Source of the DNA: Singulisphaera sp. GP187 | Lineage (GTDB): Bacteria > Planctomycetota > Planctomycetia > Isosphaerales > Isosphaeraceae | Assembly: GCF_900129635.1 (NCBI RefSeq) | Contig: NZ_FSRB01000001.1 | Span: 4,565,501 to 4,629,500 of the forward strand | Length of the DNA stretch: 64,000 bases | Reading direction: 5' to 3' | In this document: piece after piece, positions 52,187 through 61,019 of the stretch | Layout of the letters: every line of letters starts with the position of its first letter | Position numbering within the stretch: the stretch's first letter is position 1 | Notes under the pieces: generated by a model | Seen by the model: only the letters and a program-made list of their open reading frames with translations | Database searches by the model: none | What the model was told of the DNA's origin: nothing | Translations under genes and position numbers: made by a program

Positions 52187-53992
52187 TTACAAGGTCTTGA
52201 GAAACGCGGACAGGTCGGAGACCTCTTCCGGCGTCAGCTCGGTCTCTTGAGGGTGCCGGTGCTGAAGAAACACGTCTTCAAGCGTCTTGGCCCGACCGTC
52301 GTGCAGCAACGGCTCACGATGGCCGACGCCGAGCAACGAGGGGGGATTGAACTTGCGATTGCCTGCCTCATCCATGAGACCCACGTCGTACCGACCCGTT
52401 GAGGTGTAAGCGGGGGGCGTGTGGCACTTCGTGCAGCCCTGCGAACGGAACAGGTCGCGACCACGATCGACGGCGTCGTGCCGGCTTGGCGCCGCGATCG
52501 CCTGGAGGGGCGGCAGTGAACGCAAATAGGCGGTCAATGACTCGACCTGATTGCCAGTAAGCTCCGATCCACGCATCGTTCGCTGGACCGACTTTTGAAT
52601 CTGGTCCTCGAGCCGATCGATCGACCCGGTCCAGGTCCACGGGCCGGTCGCGTGGACGCCTCGGAGCGAGGGGACCCGCTTGGGTGCGCCGTAGGCTCCG
52701 TCTCCCAAGGTGTCGCCGAGTTGGCCATTACTGTGGCCGTCGGTGTGGCAACTGTGACAGCTCATCCAGCCGTCGAGCGAAAGGGTCGCGTCGTGGAACA
52801 ACCGTTCGCCCCGCTCGACCTGTGTCGGATCGGGACGAGGGCCAAGGGGGATCGTCTTGAGCGTCTTACCGGAGAAAAGGTCGACCAGGGCCACCTGATC
52901 GCCGACCGCGTCGGCGACATAGACGGCGTTGCCGCCAGGCGTCAAGGCCAGGGCCGAGGGCCTCGTGCCGACGCCGTACCTCCGGAACTGGCCGAGCCGG
53001 CTCCGTTCGACGGCAACCTCGCCCACACCGCCGAGCGCCACCACCACGGAACCGCCCGGGCCGCAGACAAGGCTGGCCGGGTCGCCGGCGCCGCTGTACG
53101 GCTCGCCGAGATTCATGAGGTCACTGTCGCGAAGCAGGTCCTCGTCGGATCCGAGCGCCAGCACGGCGTCGACGTTCAGGTAACGAACGTGACTCGTCAC
53201 AAACCGTCCCCAAAACACATCTTCGAAGTCGGTCCGGGCCTGACGATGGAGCCGCTGGTGCGCGACGATGAGGGTCCGGCCGTCAGCCGTCAGGGCGAAA
53301 CCCCGGAGATTGTGCGCGGGCAGATTGCGGACCGAATCCAACGTGGCCCGCTCGCGGTCGACCACGGCAAGCTTGCCGCCGAACGCGTCGGCCACCACCA
53401 GCTTGGAGCCGGCGTTCACCAAGACCATGTTGCGGGGACTGAAGGGCAAGTCGAGGGTTCGCTCGCCGGTCACACGTCCCTGACCGTGATCCTCATGGCG
53501 GGGCAAGTCGAAAAAGGTCAGCCGGCGGGACTCGAGTGAAGCGACGACACACGAGCCGCCATCGGGCGTAACCACAAGACTGACCGGGTCGGCCGCGACG
53601 GCCTGGCGGGCGACGACCCGAACCGTGTCCCCGCTCGGTTCCAGCAAGAGCAGCGCGTTGCCAACCCGGTCGACGGCCAGCAGGCGCCCGTCGGCAACCG
53701 CCACGACGTCGGCCAGTCCGCGGCCGACCTGCGGCTCGGCCACCACCCGACCCGATTGCGTCGCGACGATCGAGAGGCTGCCGCTCCGCCGATTGGCGAC
53801 GTACAATCGGCTTCCGTCCGGGGAAAGGCAGAGGCCGACCGGCTGGCGAACCTGGCAGACCAGCGGTTGTTGCGGCTCGGATTCAGGTTCAGGCTCACCC
53901 CCGTGAACCCATCCGTCGGCGCCGGCCAGAATCAACAGGGTCAGTCCGACGAACCACCAGGGTGTGCGGACCATCGCAGGCATCATGTTCAT
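52187..53992 (-). CDS. Exported beta-propeller fused to a di-haem cytochrome c domain
   Basis: The product has about 601 residues. A signal peptide (WWFVGLTLLILAGADGWVHG) leads into YVTN-type propeller repeats (GLCLSPDGSRLYVANRRSGSLSIV; ALALTPGGNAVYVADAVGDQVALVD). From about residue 385 a cytochrome-c-peroxidase-like module follows, with haem sites CHSCH and CTKCH and 'LTAYLRSL' helices. A role in periplasmic electron transfer is inferred. It is convergent with the acyltransferase gene and interrupts the envelope cassette. Three ATG codons near the start (53992, 53983, 53974) are possible. Confidence 0.9.
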   Translation of the reverse strand: MNMMPAMVRTPWWFVGLTLLILAGADGWVHGGEPEPESEPQQPLVCQVRQPVGLCLSPDGSRLYVANRRSGSLSIVATQSGRVVAEPQVGRGLADVVAVADGRLLAVDRVGNALLLLEPSGDTVRVVARQAVAADPVSLVVTPDGGSCVVASLESRRLTFFDLPRHEDHGQGRVTGERTLDLPFSPRNMVLVNAGSKLVVADAFGGKLAVVDRERATLDSVRNLPAHNLRGFALTADGRTLIVAHQRLHRQARTDFEDVFWGRFVTSHVRYLNVDAVLALGSDEDLLRDSDLMNLGEPYSGAGDPASLVCGPGGSVVVALGGVGEVAVERSRLGQFRRYGVGTRPSALALTPGGNAVYVADAVGDQVALVDLFSGKTLKTIPLGPRPDPTQVERGERLFHDATLSLDGWMSCHSCHTDGHSNGQLGDTLGDGAYGAPKRVPSLRGVHATGPWTWTGSIDRLEDQIQKSVQRTMRGSELTGNQVESLTAYLRSLPPLQAIAAPSRHDAVDRGRDLFRSQGCTKCHTPPAYTSTGRYDVGLMDEAGNRKFNPPSLLGVGHREPLLHDGRAKTLEDVFLQHRHPQETELTPEEVSDLSAFLKTL

Positions 53993-54293
53993 CGAAACGA
54001 CTCGTCGAGTGGGCTGGCGTTCGAATCCAATGGTACGTATCGGGATGGTCGCCCCGAGAGTTCAAGGAGAGGGCGTCTCCTCCGCAAATCCAAACCTCGA
54101 GAATGCCAACGCGGAATCTCACCGTCCCTCATGCATGAGACAACCGCAATGGCACGATCATTGTATCACCTGGCACCTGCGATCCGTATAACTAAGGGGG
54201 GGAGGGCGATGTAGACCAATGGGACGGCGATCATGTCAACGGATCCACCACCACTTGAACAATAAATCAACTGCAACCCAAACCATGAGCTTT
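53993..54293. other. Intergenic region left of repeat copy B
   Basis: It should contain the promoter of the cytochrome c gene. No other feature was recognised. Confidence 0.35.
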
Positions 54294-54498
54294 ATTGAGA
54301 CTGTAGCAAGGATATTGGAATCTCGTTCCTACGCTCTGCGTGGGAATGCCGTCTGCGACGCTCCGCGTCGTCTTCTCCGGCAGGTGGGGTCGCAGAGCGG
54401 CCAGAACGGCATTCCCACGCCGAGCCTGGGAACGAGTTTCTCCCGCGAATTTCGGCCTCTGGGACAGACAGACGGCCCGGTTTCCTGGCGACAGACTC
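54294..54498. repeat. 205-bp palindromic repeat, copy B (uninterrupted)
   Basis: An intact copy of the unit that carries the group II intron at 11644-13744. It has the inverted CTCGTTCC...GGAATGCC / GGCATTCCC...GGGAACGAG arms and an inner GCGACGC-TCC-GCGTCG hairpin. It ends 40 bases before the carbamoyltransferase start and so may contain or displace its promoter. Confidence 0.88.
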
Positions 54499-54538
54499 GC
54501 TTGATTTCCCAATCCACGGTCACCGTGACAGCCGACGC

Positions 54539-56308
54539 ATGACCGCAATCCTCGGGCTCTCCGCGTTCTATCACGACTCGGCCGCGGTGGTCGTGGTTGA
54601 CGGCCGGATCGTGGCCGCCGCGCAGGAGGAGCGATTCAGCCGCAAGAAGCATGACGCCGGCTTCCCCGCCGGCGCGGTGGCCTACTGCCTGGGCGAAGCG
54701 GGACTGACACCGGCCGACCTCGACTGGGTGGGATTCTACGATAAGCCGCTTCTGAAGTTTGAGCGGTTGCTCGAGACCTACATCGCCTACGCACCACGCG
54801 GGTTTCGGTCGTTCCGCCGGGCGATGCCCGTCTGGCTCCGCACCAAGCTCTTCCTGCCGAAGGCGATGGCCCGGGGACTCGGCGGCTACCACCGTCGCTT
54901 CGTCTTCGCCGAGCACCACGAGTCCCACGCGGCCAGCGCATTCTTCCCGTCGCCGTTCGAGGAGGCGGCGATCCTGACCGTCGACGGGGTCGGCGAGTGG
55001 ACGACCGCCAGCTTTGGGATGGGCCAAGGCCATCGGATTGGCTTGACGCACCAGCTCCGCTTTCCCCACTCGCTCGGCCTGCTCTACTCGGCCCTGACCT
55101 ATTACACCGGGTTCCGCGTCAATAGCGGCGAACATAAGGTCATGGGACTGGCCCCGTACGGCCGGCCCGTCTACGCCGACCTCATTTTGAAGCACTTGCT
55201 CGACCTGAAGGACGACGGCTCGTTTCGCATGGACATGTCGTACTTCAACTATACGCATGGTCTGACGATGACCTCGGCGAAGTTCCACCGGCTCTTCGGC
55301 GGACCGCCCCGCCGCCCGGAGTCGCCGGTCACCCCGCGCGAGATGGACCTGGCCGCGTCGCTCCAGGCCGTCACCGAGGAGATTCTCCTCCGGATGGCTC
55401 GGCACGTTCACAAGGCAACCGGAGCGAAGCAACTCTGCCTGGCCGGAGGTGTCGCCCTGAACTGCGTCGCCAACGGCCGGATCCTCCGCGAAGGGCCGTT
55501 CGAGGAGATCTGGATCCAGCCCGCGGCCGGCGACGCGGGCGGAGCCCTCGGCATCGCCCTGTTCATCGAGCATCAACTCCTCGGGCACCCCAGGACCCCT
55601 CAGCCGACGGACTCACAACAGGGGTCATTGCTCGGCCCCGCCTTCTCCGACGCCACCATCGAGCGGTTCCTCCAGGAGCAAGGGGCGGAATACACCCGGT
55701 ACGGGTCGGACGAGGAACTCTGCCAGGCGGTCGCCGAAGCGCTGGCTGGTGGCCAGGTTGTCGGCTGGTTCCAGGGAAGGATGGAGTTCGGCCCCCGCTC
55801 CTTGGGCGCACGGAGCCTGCTGGGCGACCCCCGCAACCCCGAGATGCAGGCGGTCATGAATCTCAAGGTCAAGTTCCGCGAGTCGTTCCGCCCGTTCGGA
55901 CCCGCCGTGCTCCGCGACCGAGCCGCCGACTTGTTTGACATGCGCCCAGAAGATGAGAGTCCTTACATGCTTCTCACCTTCGCGGCTCGCCCCGAGACCG
56001 AGCTTCCGGCCGTCACTCACGTCGACCGGTCCGCGCGAATCCAGACGGTCGATCCCGAACGGAACCCACTCTTCCACCAACTTCTCCGCGCCTTCGCGAC
56101 GCAAACGAGCTGCCCGGCACTCATCAACACCAGCTTCAACGTCCGCGGCGAACCCGTCGTCTGCACGCCGGCGGACGCCTATCGCGGCTTCGTCGCCACC
56201 CACATCGACCTTCTGGCCCTGGGCCGTTGCGTGGTCCGCAAAGCCGGCCAGCGCCCGCTCACCCAGGCCGAAGTCGTCGCTCACCTGGCGCGATTCCCGC
56301 TCGACTGA
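54539..56308 (+). CDS. Carbamoyltransferase of the NodU/TobZ/CmcH family
   Basis: The product has 589 residues, full length. The N-terminal Kae1-like domain begins ILGLSAFYHDSAAVVVVDGRIVAAAQEERFSRKKHD and contains EHHESHAASAFFPSPF and 'ILTVDGVGEW'; 'NSGEHKVMGLAPYG' and LAGGVALNCVANGRIL follow. The C-terminal YrdC-like domain has GRMEFGPRSLGARSLLGDPR and 'CPALINTSFNVRGEPVVCTP'. The enzyme makes carbamoyl-adenylate from carbamoyl phosphate and ATP and transfers the carbamoyl group to a hydroxyl, often on a sugar. SxtJ- and DUF5989-like genes follow directly. Confidence 0.95.
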   Translation: MTAILGLSAFYHDSAAVVVVDGRIVAAAQEERFSRKKHDAGFPAGAVAYCLGEAGLTPADLDWVGFYDKPLLKFERLLETYIAYAPRGFRSFRRAMPVWLRTKLFLPKAMARGLGGYHRRFVFAEHHESHAASAFFPSPFEEAAILTVDGVGEWTTASFGMGQGHRIGLTHQLRFPHSLGLLYSALTYYTGFRVNSGEHKVMGLAPYGRPVYADLILKHLLDLKDDGSFRMDMSYFNYTHGLTMTSAKFHRLFGGPPRRPESPVTPREMDLAASLQAVTEEILLRMARHVHKATGAKQLCLAGGVALNCVANGRILREGPFEEIWIQPAAGDAGGALGIALFIEHQLLGHPRTPQPTDSQQGSLLGPAFSDATIERFLQEQGAEYTRYGSDEELCQAVAEALAGGQVVGWFQGRMEFGPRSLGARSLLGDPRNPEMQAVMNLKVKFRESFRPFGPAVLRDRAADLFDMRPEDESPYMLLTFAARPETELPAVTHVDRSARIQTVDPERNPLFHQLLRAFATQTSCPALINTSFNVRGEPVVCTPADAYRGFVATHIDLLALGRCVVRKAGQRPLTQAEVVAHLARFPLD

Positions 56309-56346
56309 ACGAACCGAAGAAAGAAAACAAGAAAAGGACCCCGGCG

Positions 56347-56763
56347 ATGTCCCTGACCCCGATCGACTGGCGGCCCGAACCGAAGACGCTCGCCCAGTTC
56401 TCCGAAATCAGCCTGTTCTTCCTGGGGATGGTCGCCGCCCCGCTGGCCTCCCTGCGCGGGCAACCGACGCTCGCGGCCACTTTCTGGGTCGCGGCGGTGG
56501 CCTGCCGAATCGTCGGCGCCTGGCGGCCGACCGCGTTGAAGCCGGTCTACCTCGGCCTGACCCTGGCCACCTGGCCGATCGGCTGGGTGGTCTCGCACCT
56601 CGCCCTGGCCGTCGTCTATTATGGAGTCATCACGCCAATCGCCCTCGTCTTCCGCCTGCTCGGCCGCGACCCGCTGACCCGGCGCTTCGACCGCGACGCC
56701 ACAACCTACTGGGAACCGTACGACCCTGACCGCGGAACCGATCAATACTTGCGTCAATTCTAA
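56347..56763 (+). CDS. SxtJ-like membrane protein
   Basis: The product has 138 residues. Several hydrophobic segments (FSEISLFFLGMVAAPLASL, TFWVAAVACRIVGAW, VYLGLTLATWPIGWVVSHLALAVVYYGVITPIALVFRLLG) are followed by the family-typical tail RDPLTRRFDRDATTYWEPYDP...YLRQF. SxtJ-like proteins recur beside NodU-type carbamoyltransferases. Their exact role is unknown; membrane tethering of the carbamoylation complex is a reasonable guess. It begins 38 bases after the carbamoyltransferase stop. Confidence 0.88.
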   Translation: MSLTPIDWRPEPKTLAQFSEISLFFLGMVAAPLASLRGQPTLAATFWVAAVACRIVGAWRPTALKPVYLGLTLATWPIGWVVSHLALAVVYYGVITPIALVFRLLGRDPLTRRFDRDATTYWEPYDPDRGTDQYLRQF

Positions 56764-56811
56764 TTTTTTATCGGGGCGACAGCGCAGACCCTCTCCGCTC
56801 GGGACAAGACG

Positions 56812-57024
56812 ATGGCAAACGACCGGATCGAGAACCCGAAAACCGACAGTCTCGACGAATTGGCCCAGTCCTCGCAGCCAGGCCTGGCGGCCGAACTGCT
56901 CGATTTCCTGAAGTACAACAAGAAGTGGTGGCTGCTGCCGATCCTGCTGGTGCTCGGCGTGTTCGGCGTCCTGCTGGCGATGGCGTCCACCGCGGCGGCA
57001 CCGTTCATTTACACGTTGTTTTGA
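56812..57024 (+). CDS. DUF5989-like small membrane protein
   Basis: The product has 70 residues. The C-terminal half, LLDFLKYNKKWWLLPILLVLGVFGVLLAMASTAAAPFIYTLF, is the characteristic DUF5989 sequence with one membrane helix and the terminal APFIYTLF. These small proteins are typically encoded after SxtJ-like genes, as here (48 bases apart). Function unknown. Confidence 0.88.
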   Translation: MANDRIENPKTDSLDELAQSSQPGLAAELLDFLKYNKKWWLLPILLVLGVFGVLLAMASTAAAPFIYTLF

Positions 57025-57076
57025 GGCACGAGGGGCCTCATGAAAACCACGACCCGCCATCGAGCGAGGAATCACC

Positions 57077-57106
57077 CTCGTTCCCACGGGGGACCGTGGG
57101 AACGAG
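57077..57106. repeat. 13-bp perfect hairpin with CTCGTTCCCACG core
   Basis: CTCGTTCCCACGG and CCGTGGGAACGAG pair around a GGGA loop, 53 bases after the DUF5989-like gene. The core equals that of the 205-bp repeats, so it is probably a minimal relative. It may also end transcription of the carbamoylation module, although no U-tract follows. Confidence 0.7.
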
Positions 57107-57278
57107 TCGCGAGGAGCGTCAGCGTCCTGTCTTTCTAAGGCGAGGACGCAGTACAGGGTCGCGTGGGCCGTTGATAATGCCAGGGCCAAGAAAAGGGGAC
57201 GCGTTCGGAGAAAAGTTGGAATCGCCCACTCGCTTCCCGGCACTTTATTGAGAAGCAAGAGCACGAGGGGATCGAACG

Positions 57279-59042
57279 ATGGGCGAATCAACCGACGGCA
57301 TCATCTTGAAGCATCTCCAAACGCTCTACAGCGTGGGGGCGATCGGAGGGCTGTCGGACAGCGAACTCGGGGAACGCGTCGTGGCCGGGCGGGACGACAC
57401 CGCCGAGGCCGCGTTCACGTGCCTGGCCGAGCGGCACGGACCGATGGTCCTCCGCGTCTGTCGGCAAATGCTCCACGATCGCCACGAGGCCGAGGATGCG
57501 TTTCAGGCCACTTTCCTCGTCCTGGCCAGCAAGGCCCATGCGATCCGTAATCAAGACTCGGTGGCCGGCTGGCTCCACGGCGTCGCCCGCCGCGTCGCGC
57601 TCAGGTCCAAGGCCGACGCCACCCGGCGGCGGATCAAAGAACGCCAAGCCGCGATCGTCGCCGCGGCCCATTCCCCTGAGGACAACCAGGGCCAGAGCGA
57701 ATCCTGGCCCGAGCTCCACGAGGAGATCGCTCGATTGCCGGAGCGATACCGTGAGCCGGTCGTGCTCTGTTACCTCGAAGGACTGACCACCGAGGCGGCC
57801 GCGCAACGGCTGGGCTGTCCCCAGGGGACGATCCTCTCCCGGCTCTCACGGGCGAAGGAACGATTGCGAAGGAGTTTGACCCGCCGCGGCGTCGCCGTGC
57901 CCGCCGGCGTGCTCGCGGCGGAGTGGGGTTCGGACGTGGCGTTGGCGGTGCCGGCGGCCTTGCTCGAAACGACGGTGCGGGCGTCTTTGAATTTCACGGC
58001 GCGACAAGCAGCCGGGGCCGCGCTGGCCTCGACCACGGCGGTCGGCCTGGCACGGGGGGTACTTTACGCCATGACTCTCTCACAGTGGAAAACCTTCGGC
58101 GCGGCGACACTCGCCTGCGTCCTCGCCATGGGAAGCCTCCGCGCCTTCGCTCAGTTCGGCGGCATCGGTGGGACCGACGAGGCCCCCGCAGTCAAGCCGG
58201 TCGCCGACGATCGGCAAGCGGCCCTGACCCGATCCGTGGCCAAGATTCAGACGGAACTCGACGAGGCGAATCGGCGGAATGCCGAGTTGCAAAAGCAGTT
58301 GCAAGCGATCCAGGCCGAGTTGAAGACCTTGCAGGCCAACCCGACACCAGCCTCAACCAAAGAAGCCAAGCCTAATCAAGCCGCAACGGCGACGCCAATC
58401 AGGCTGCCCGCCGAGGGTTTCGGCATGAACGCTCACACAGGTTTTGCCCTCCAGGGAGGTTCGAATCAATACAAACATCACACCTTCAAAAACTCAGTGA
58501 TCGTTGTGTCTCCCCTGGGGGATAAAATCAAGATCTATAACACGAGAACCAACAAGACTCAGTCACTCCAGTTATCCGCCTCGAAGGAATTTCCACTCGA
58601 GGTCATTCCCATTGCCTCACCGGGTGCTGGAGCCCTCAGGTTGAAGGGGTCGAATATCATTCGCATCGCCGCCTCCCGTTCTCTCGACGGAAAGTGGATC
58701 ACGCAGGACCTACGCGAACCCGTTAATGGTGTTGTATCACCGCTCGGTGGCACCGATATCGTCGTCTACCTTCTCGGTCGATACGCTTATGGCTTCAGCC
58801 CCAAGCTGCAGCGTTGGGACGTCGTGGAACTTCCCAATGGCACAAAAGGGAGTCCGCTCGCCGCCATCGGAATGGCTTCCATTGAGGGCGACGGCCACGT
58901 TTACACCTTCGACAACGACACTGGCAAGTGGAGCGATGTCGATCTCCGCGCGATTATCGACGCGCCCGATGACAACCAACCAAACGATGCCGAGCCAAAC
59001 CCAGCGGCGAGTGAATCCACCCCACGAGCAACGACTCCGTAA
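57279..59042 (+). CDS. ECF sigma factor with membrane-anchored C-terminal extension
   Basis: The product has 587 residues. Residues 1-190 form an ECF sigma factor: region 2 (AFTCLAERHGPMVLRVCRQMLHDRHEAEDAFQATFLVLASKAHAI...VAGWLHGVARRVALRSKAD) and region 4 (LPERYREPVVLCYLEGLTTEAAAQRLGCPQGTILSRLSRAKERLRRSL). A helical linker, a hydrophobic segment (TFGAATLACVLAMGSLRAFA, about 270), a coiled coil (about 305-345) and a beta-rich C-terminal domain of about 200 residues follow. This matches the planctomycete ECF type with an extracytoplasmic domain instead of a separate anti-sigma factor. The C-terminal domain may sense or regulate. Confidence 0.92.
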   Translation: MGESTDGIILKHLQTLYSVGAIGGLSDSELGERVVAGRDDTAEAAFTCLAERHGPMVLRVCRQMLHDRHEAEDAFQATFLVLASKAHAIRNQDSVAGWLHGVARRVALRSKADATRRRIKERQAAIVAAAHSPEDNQGQSESWPELHEEIARLPERYREPVVLCYLEGLTTEAAAQRLGCPQGTILSRLSRAKERLRRSLTRRGVAVPAGVLAAEWGSDVALAVPAALLETTVRASLNFTARQAAGAALASTTAVGLARGVLYAMTLSQWKTFGAATLACVLAMGSLRAFAQFGGIGGTDEAPAVKPVADDRQAALTRSVAKIQTELDEANRRNAELQKQLQAIQAELKTLQANPTPASTKEAKPNQAATATPIRLPAEGFGMNAHTGFALQGGSNQYKHHTFKNSVIVVSPLGDKIKIYNTRTNKTQSLQLSASKEFPLEVIPIASPGAGALRLKGSNIIRIAASRSLDGKWITQDLREPVNGVVSPLGGTDIVVYLLGRYAYGFSPKLQRWDVVELPNGTKGSPLAAIGMASIEGDGHVYTFDNDTGKWSDVDLRAIIDAPDDNQPNDAEPNPAASESTPRATTP

Positions 59043-59358
59043 CGCCCGGTTCGTCGGCTGGACATGTGAGCGGGCAACTCATTCTCTCTCACAAACATGT
59101 CGCTGTTTCGTATAGTGGGCACGGCCCACCAGGTTTTGTGGGAAAGGCTGGTGGGCCGTGCCCACCCTACGAAATATCGACATCCATGGCTTTTTTACCA
59201 ATACAAGGTTCATTCCAGCCGGGCGACGTGGCCTCGGGATGTTCACTGCCCGAATTGCTGAGATCGCCGGCGGAGAGTAGGATAGGGCTGCGGGACAGGC
59301 GACGCAAAAGGCGTAAGGAACCGTCCCGACCTCCCGCGTGGCCCGGAATTCTCGCCTC
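59043..59358. other. Intergenic region with an 18-bp inverted repeat
   Basis: Apart from the hairpin at 59115-59165 nothing was recognised. A short protein-like frame here is a translation of the repeat. Confidence 0.4.
59115..59165. repeat. 18-bp perfect inverted repeat (GTGGGCACGGCCCACCAG)
   Basis: Arms 59115-59132 and 59148-59165 pair around a 15-base loop, and pairing is extended by flanking CGTA/TACG-like ends. A related single arm (GGTGGGCCATGCCCACCCTAC) lies at about 51047-51066. This is another dispersed palindromic family. Confidence 0.75.
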
Positions 59359-60531
59359 ATGACCAGCTTGTCACTGTTTGACCTCGGCGACGATGAACCG
59401 TCTGGGCCACCGCTCGAAACGGTGTCGGAGCTCACGGGTCGGATCAAATCGACCCTGGAGCGGCGATTCTCCGAGGTCGCACTCAGGGCCGAGGTCTCCA
59501 ACGTCGCGCGGCCGAGGTCGGGGCATATCTACCTCGTGCTCAAGGACGACGGGGCGCAGGTGCGCGCGGTGCTCTGGAAGGCCGAGGCCCAGCGGCTCGT
59601 CTTCGACCTGGTCGACGGCCTGGCCGTCACGGTCTGGGGCAAGCTGGCGGTCTACGCGCCCCGGGGCGAGTACCAGGTCACGATCCGCAAGATCGAGCCC
59701 GAAGGGATCGGGGCGCTCGAGCTGGCGTTCCGCCAGACGGTGGCCCGGCTCGCGGCCGAGGGGCTGTTCGACCCCGAGCGGAAGCGCCCTCTACCCCGGT
59801 TCCCGCGGCGGATCGTGGTCGTCACCAGCCCGAGCGGCGCGGCGGTCCGCGACTTGCTGCAAGTCATCAGCCGGCGCTGGCGGGCCTCGGACATTCTGAT
59901 CGCACCGGCCCGGGTCCAGGGCGTCGGCGCCGCCGAAGAGGTCGCCGAGGCGATCGCCCTGGCCAACCGCGTCGCCGGCGCCGATCTGGTCATCCTCGCC
60001 CGAGGGGGCGGGAGCCTTGAGGACCTCTGGGCGTTCAATGAAGAAGTCGTGGCGCGAGCCATCGTCGGCTCCGCCCTGCCGGTCATGACGGCGATCGGCC
60101 ACGAGGTCGACCTGACGATCGCCGACCTCGCCGCCGACCGCCGCGCCCTCACGCCGAGCGAGGCGGGCGAGCTCTGCGTGCCCGATGCGGTCGAGATTCG
60201 CCGGACCCTCGGCCGCCTGGCCGATCGGATCGCGTTGTCGGCCCGGCTCCGGCTGCAAGAGGCGCGCTCCCAGGTCGACGCCGCCTCCAAGGGACTCGAC
60301 CGCGCCGTCCGCCGCGACCTCGACGGCCGCCGGCACCGGCTCGGCCGGCTCGCCACCGCCCTCGAGGCACTCAGCCCGCTCGCCGTCCTCGCCCGCGGCT
60401 ATAGCCTGACCTTCCAGGCCGACGGCATCACCCTGGTGCGCTCGGCCGACGACGTCCAGGTCGGCGACCAGTTGCAAACCCGGCTCGCCTCGGGCCAACA
60501 AATCACCAGCCGTGTCGAAGGGAGATCCTGA
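59359..60531 (+). CDS. xseA: Exodeoxyribonuclease VII large subunit
   Basis: The product has about 390 residues. An N-terminal OB-fold (LTGRIKSTLERRFSEVALRAEVSNVARPRSGHIYLVLKDDGAQVRAVLWK) is followed by the catalytic core with PRRIVVVTSPSGAAVRDLLQVISRRW, DLVILARGGGSLEDLWAFNEEVVARAI and PVMTAIGHEVDLTIADLAADRRALTPSEAGEL, then a coiled-coil region that binds XseB. The enzyme degrades single-stranded DNA in both directions in repair. A GTG at 59338 is an alternative start. xseB begins two bases after its stop. Confidence 0.95.
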   Translation: MTSLSLFDLGDDEPSGPPLETVSELTGRIKSTLERRFSEVALRAEVSNVARPRSGHIYLVLKDDGAQVRAVLWKAEAQRLVFDLVDGLAVTVWGKLAVYAPRGEYQVTIRKIEPEGIGALELAFRQTVARLAAEGLFDPERKRPLPRFPRRIVVVTSPSGAAVRDLLQVISRRWRASDILIAPARVQGVGAAEEVAEAIALANRVAGADLVILARGGGSLEDLWAFNEEVVARAIVGSALPVMTAIGHEVDLTIADLAADRRALTPSEAGELCVPDAVEIRRTLGRLADRIALSARLRLQEARSQVDAASKGLDRAVRRDLDGRRHRLGRLATALEALSPLAVLARGYSLTFQADGITLVRSADDVQVGDQLQTRLASGQQITSRVEGRS

Positions 60532-60533
60532 TC

Positions 60534-60845
60534 GTGGAACCTGAGCTGGAATTCGAAGCCGCCCTGGTCGAGCTCGAGCAAATCGTCGGCCAACTCGAAG
60601 GCGGCGAGCCCGCCCTGGCCGAGGCCCTGGCCAGGTACGAACGGGGGATTCACCTCCTGGCCCACTGCCAGAACCTGCTCGATGGCGCCGATCGGACCGT
60701 CGCCTTGCTCACCGGCGTCGACGGCAACGGTCAACCCCTGACCACCCCCTTCGACACCACCGCCACCGCCGACCGCGACCGGGGCGACTCCCCAGGCCCC
60801 AAAACACCTAAAACCCCCAAACCGAATGACGGAATTCCCTTCTGA
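60534..60845 (+). CDS. xseB: Exodeoxyribonuclease VII small subunit
   Basis: The product has 103 residues from GTG 60534. The helical core ELEFEAALVELEQIVGQLEGGEPALAEALARYERGIHLLAHCQNLLDGADRTVALL is the XseB family sequence; a disordered tail rich in Pro/Lys/Thr of about 40 residues follows, longer than usual. It binds the XseA coiled coil in several copies. It is translationally coupled to xseA (two bases between stop and start). Confidence 0.95.
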   Translation: MEPELEFEAALVELEQIVGQLEGGEPALAEALARYERGIHLLAHCQNLLDGADRTVALLTGVDGNGQPLTTPFDTTATADRDRGDSPGPKTPKTPKPNDGIPF

Positions 60846-61019
60846 TTCTCCCCTCACTTTGCGTTGCAAAGTTTTTGACGGAGCCATGTGGACAATCTCG
60901 AAAAGTTTGTCAACAATGAGCACTGTCCGGCTTAAGTGGCCCCCGTGGTGGGATGTTCAGGGGTGCGCATGGACGGCGTGCCGCCCCGCCATCGGCTCGC
61001 TGCTCGAAATCACTTGCCC

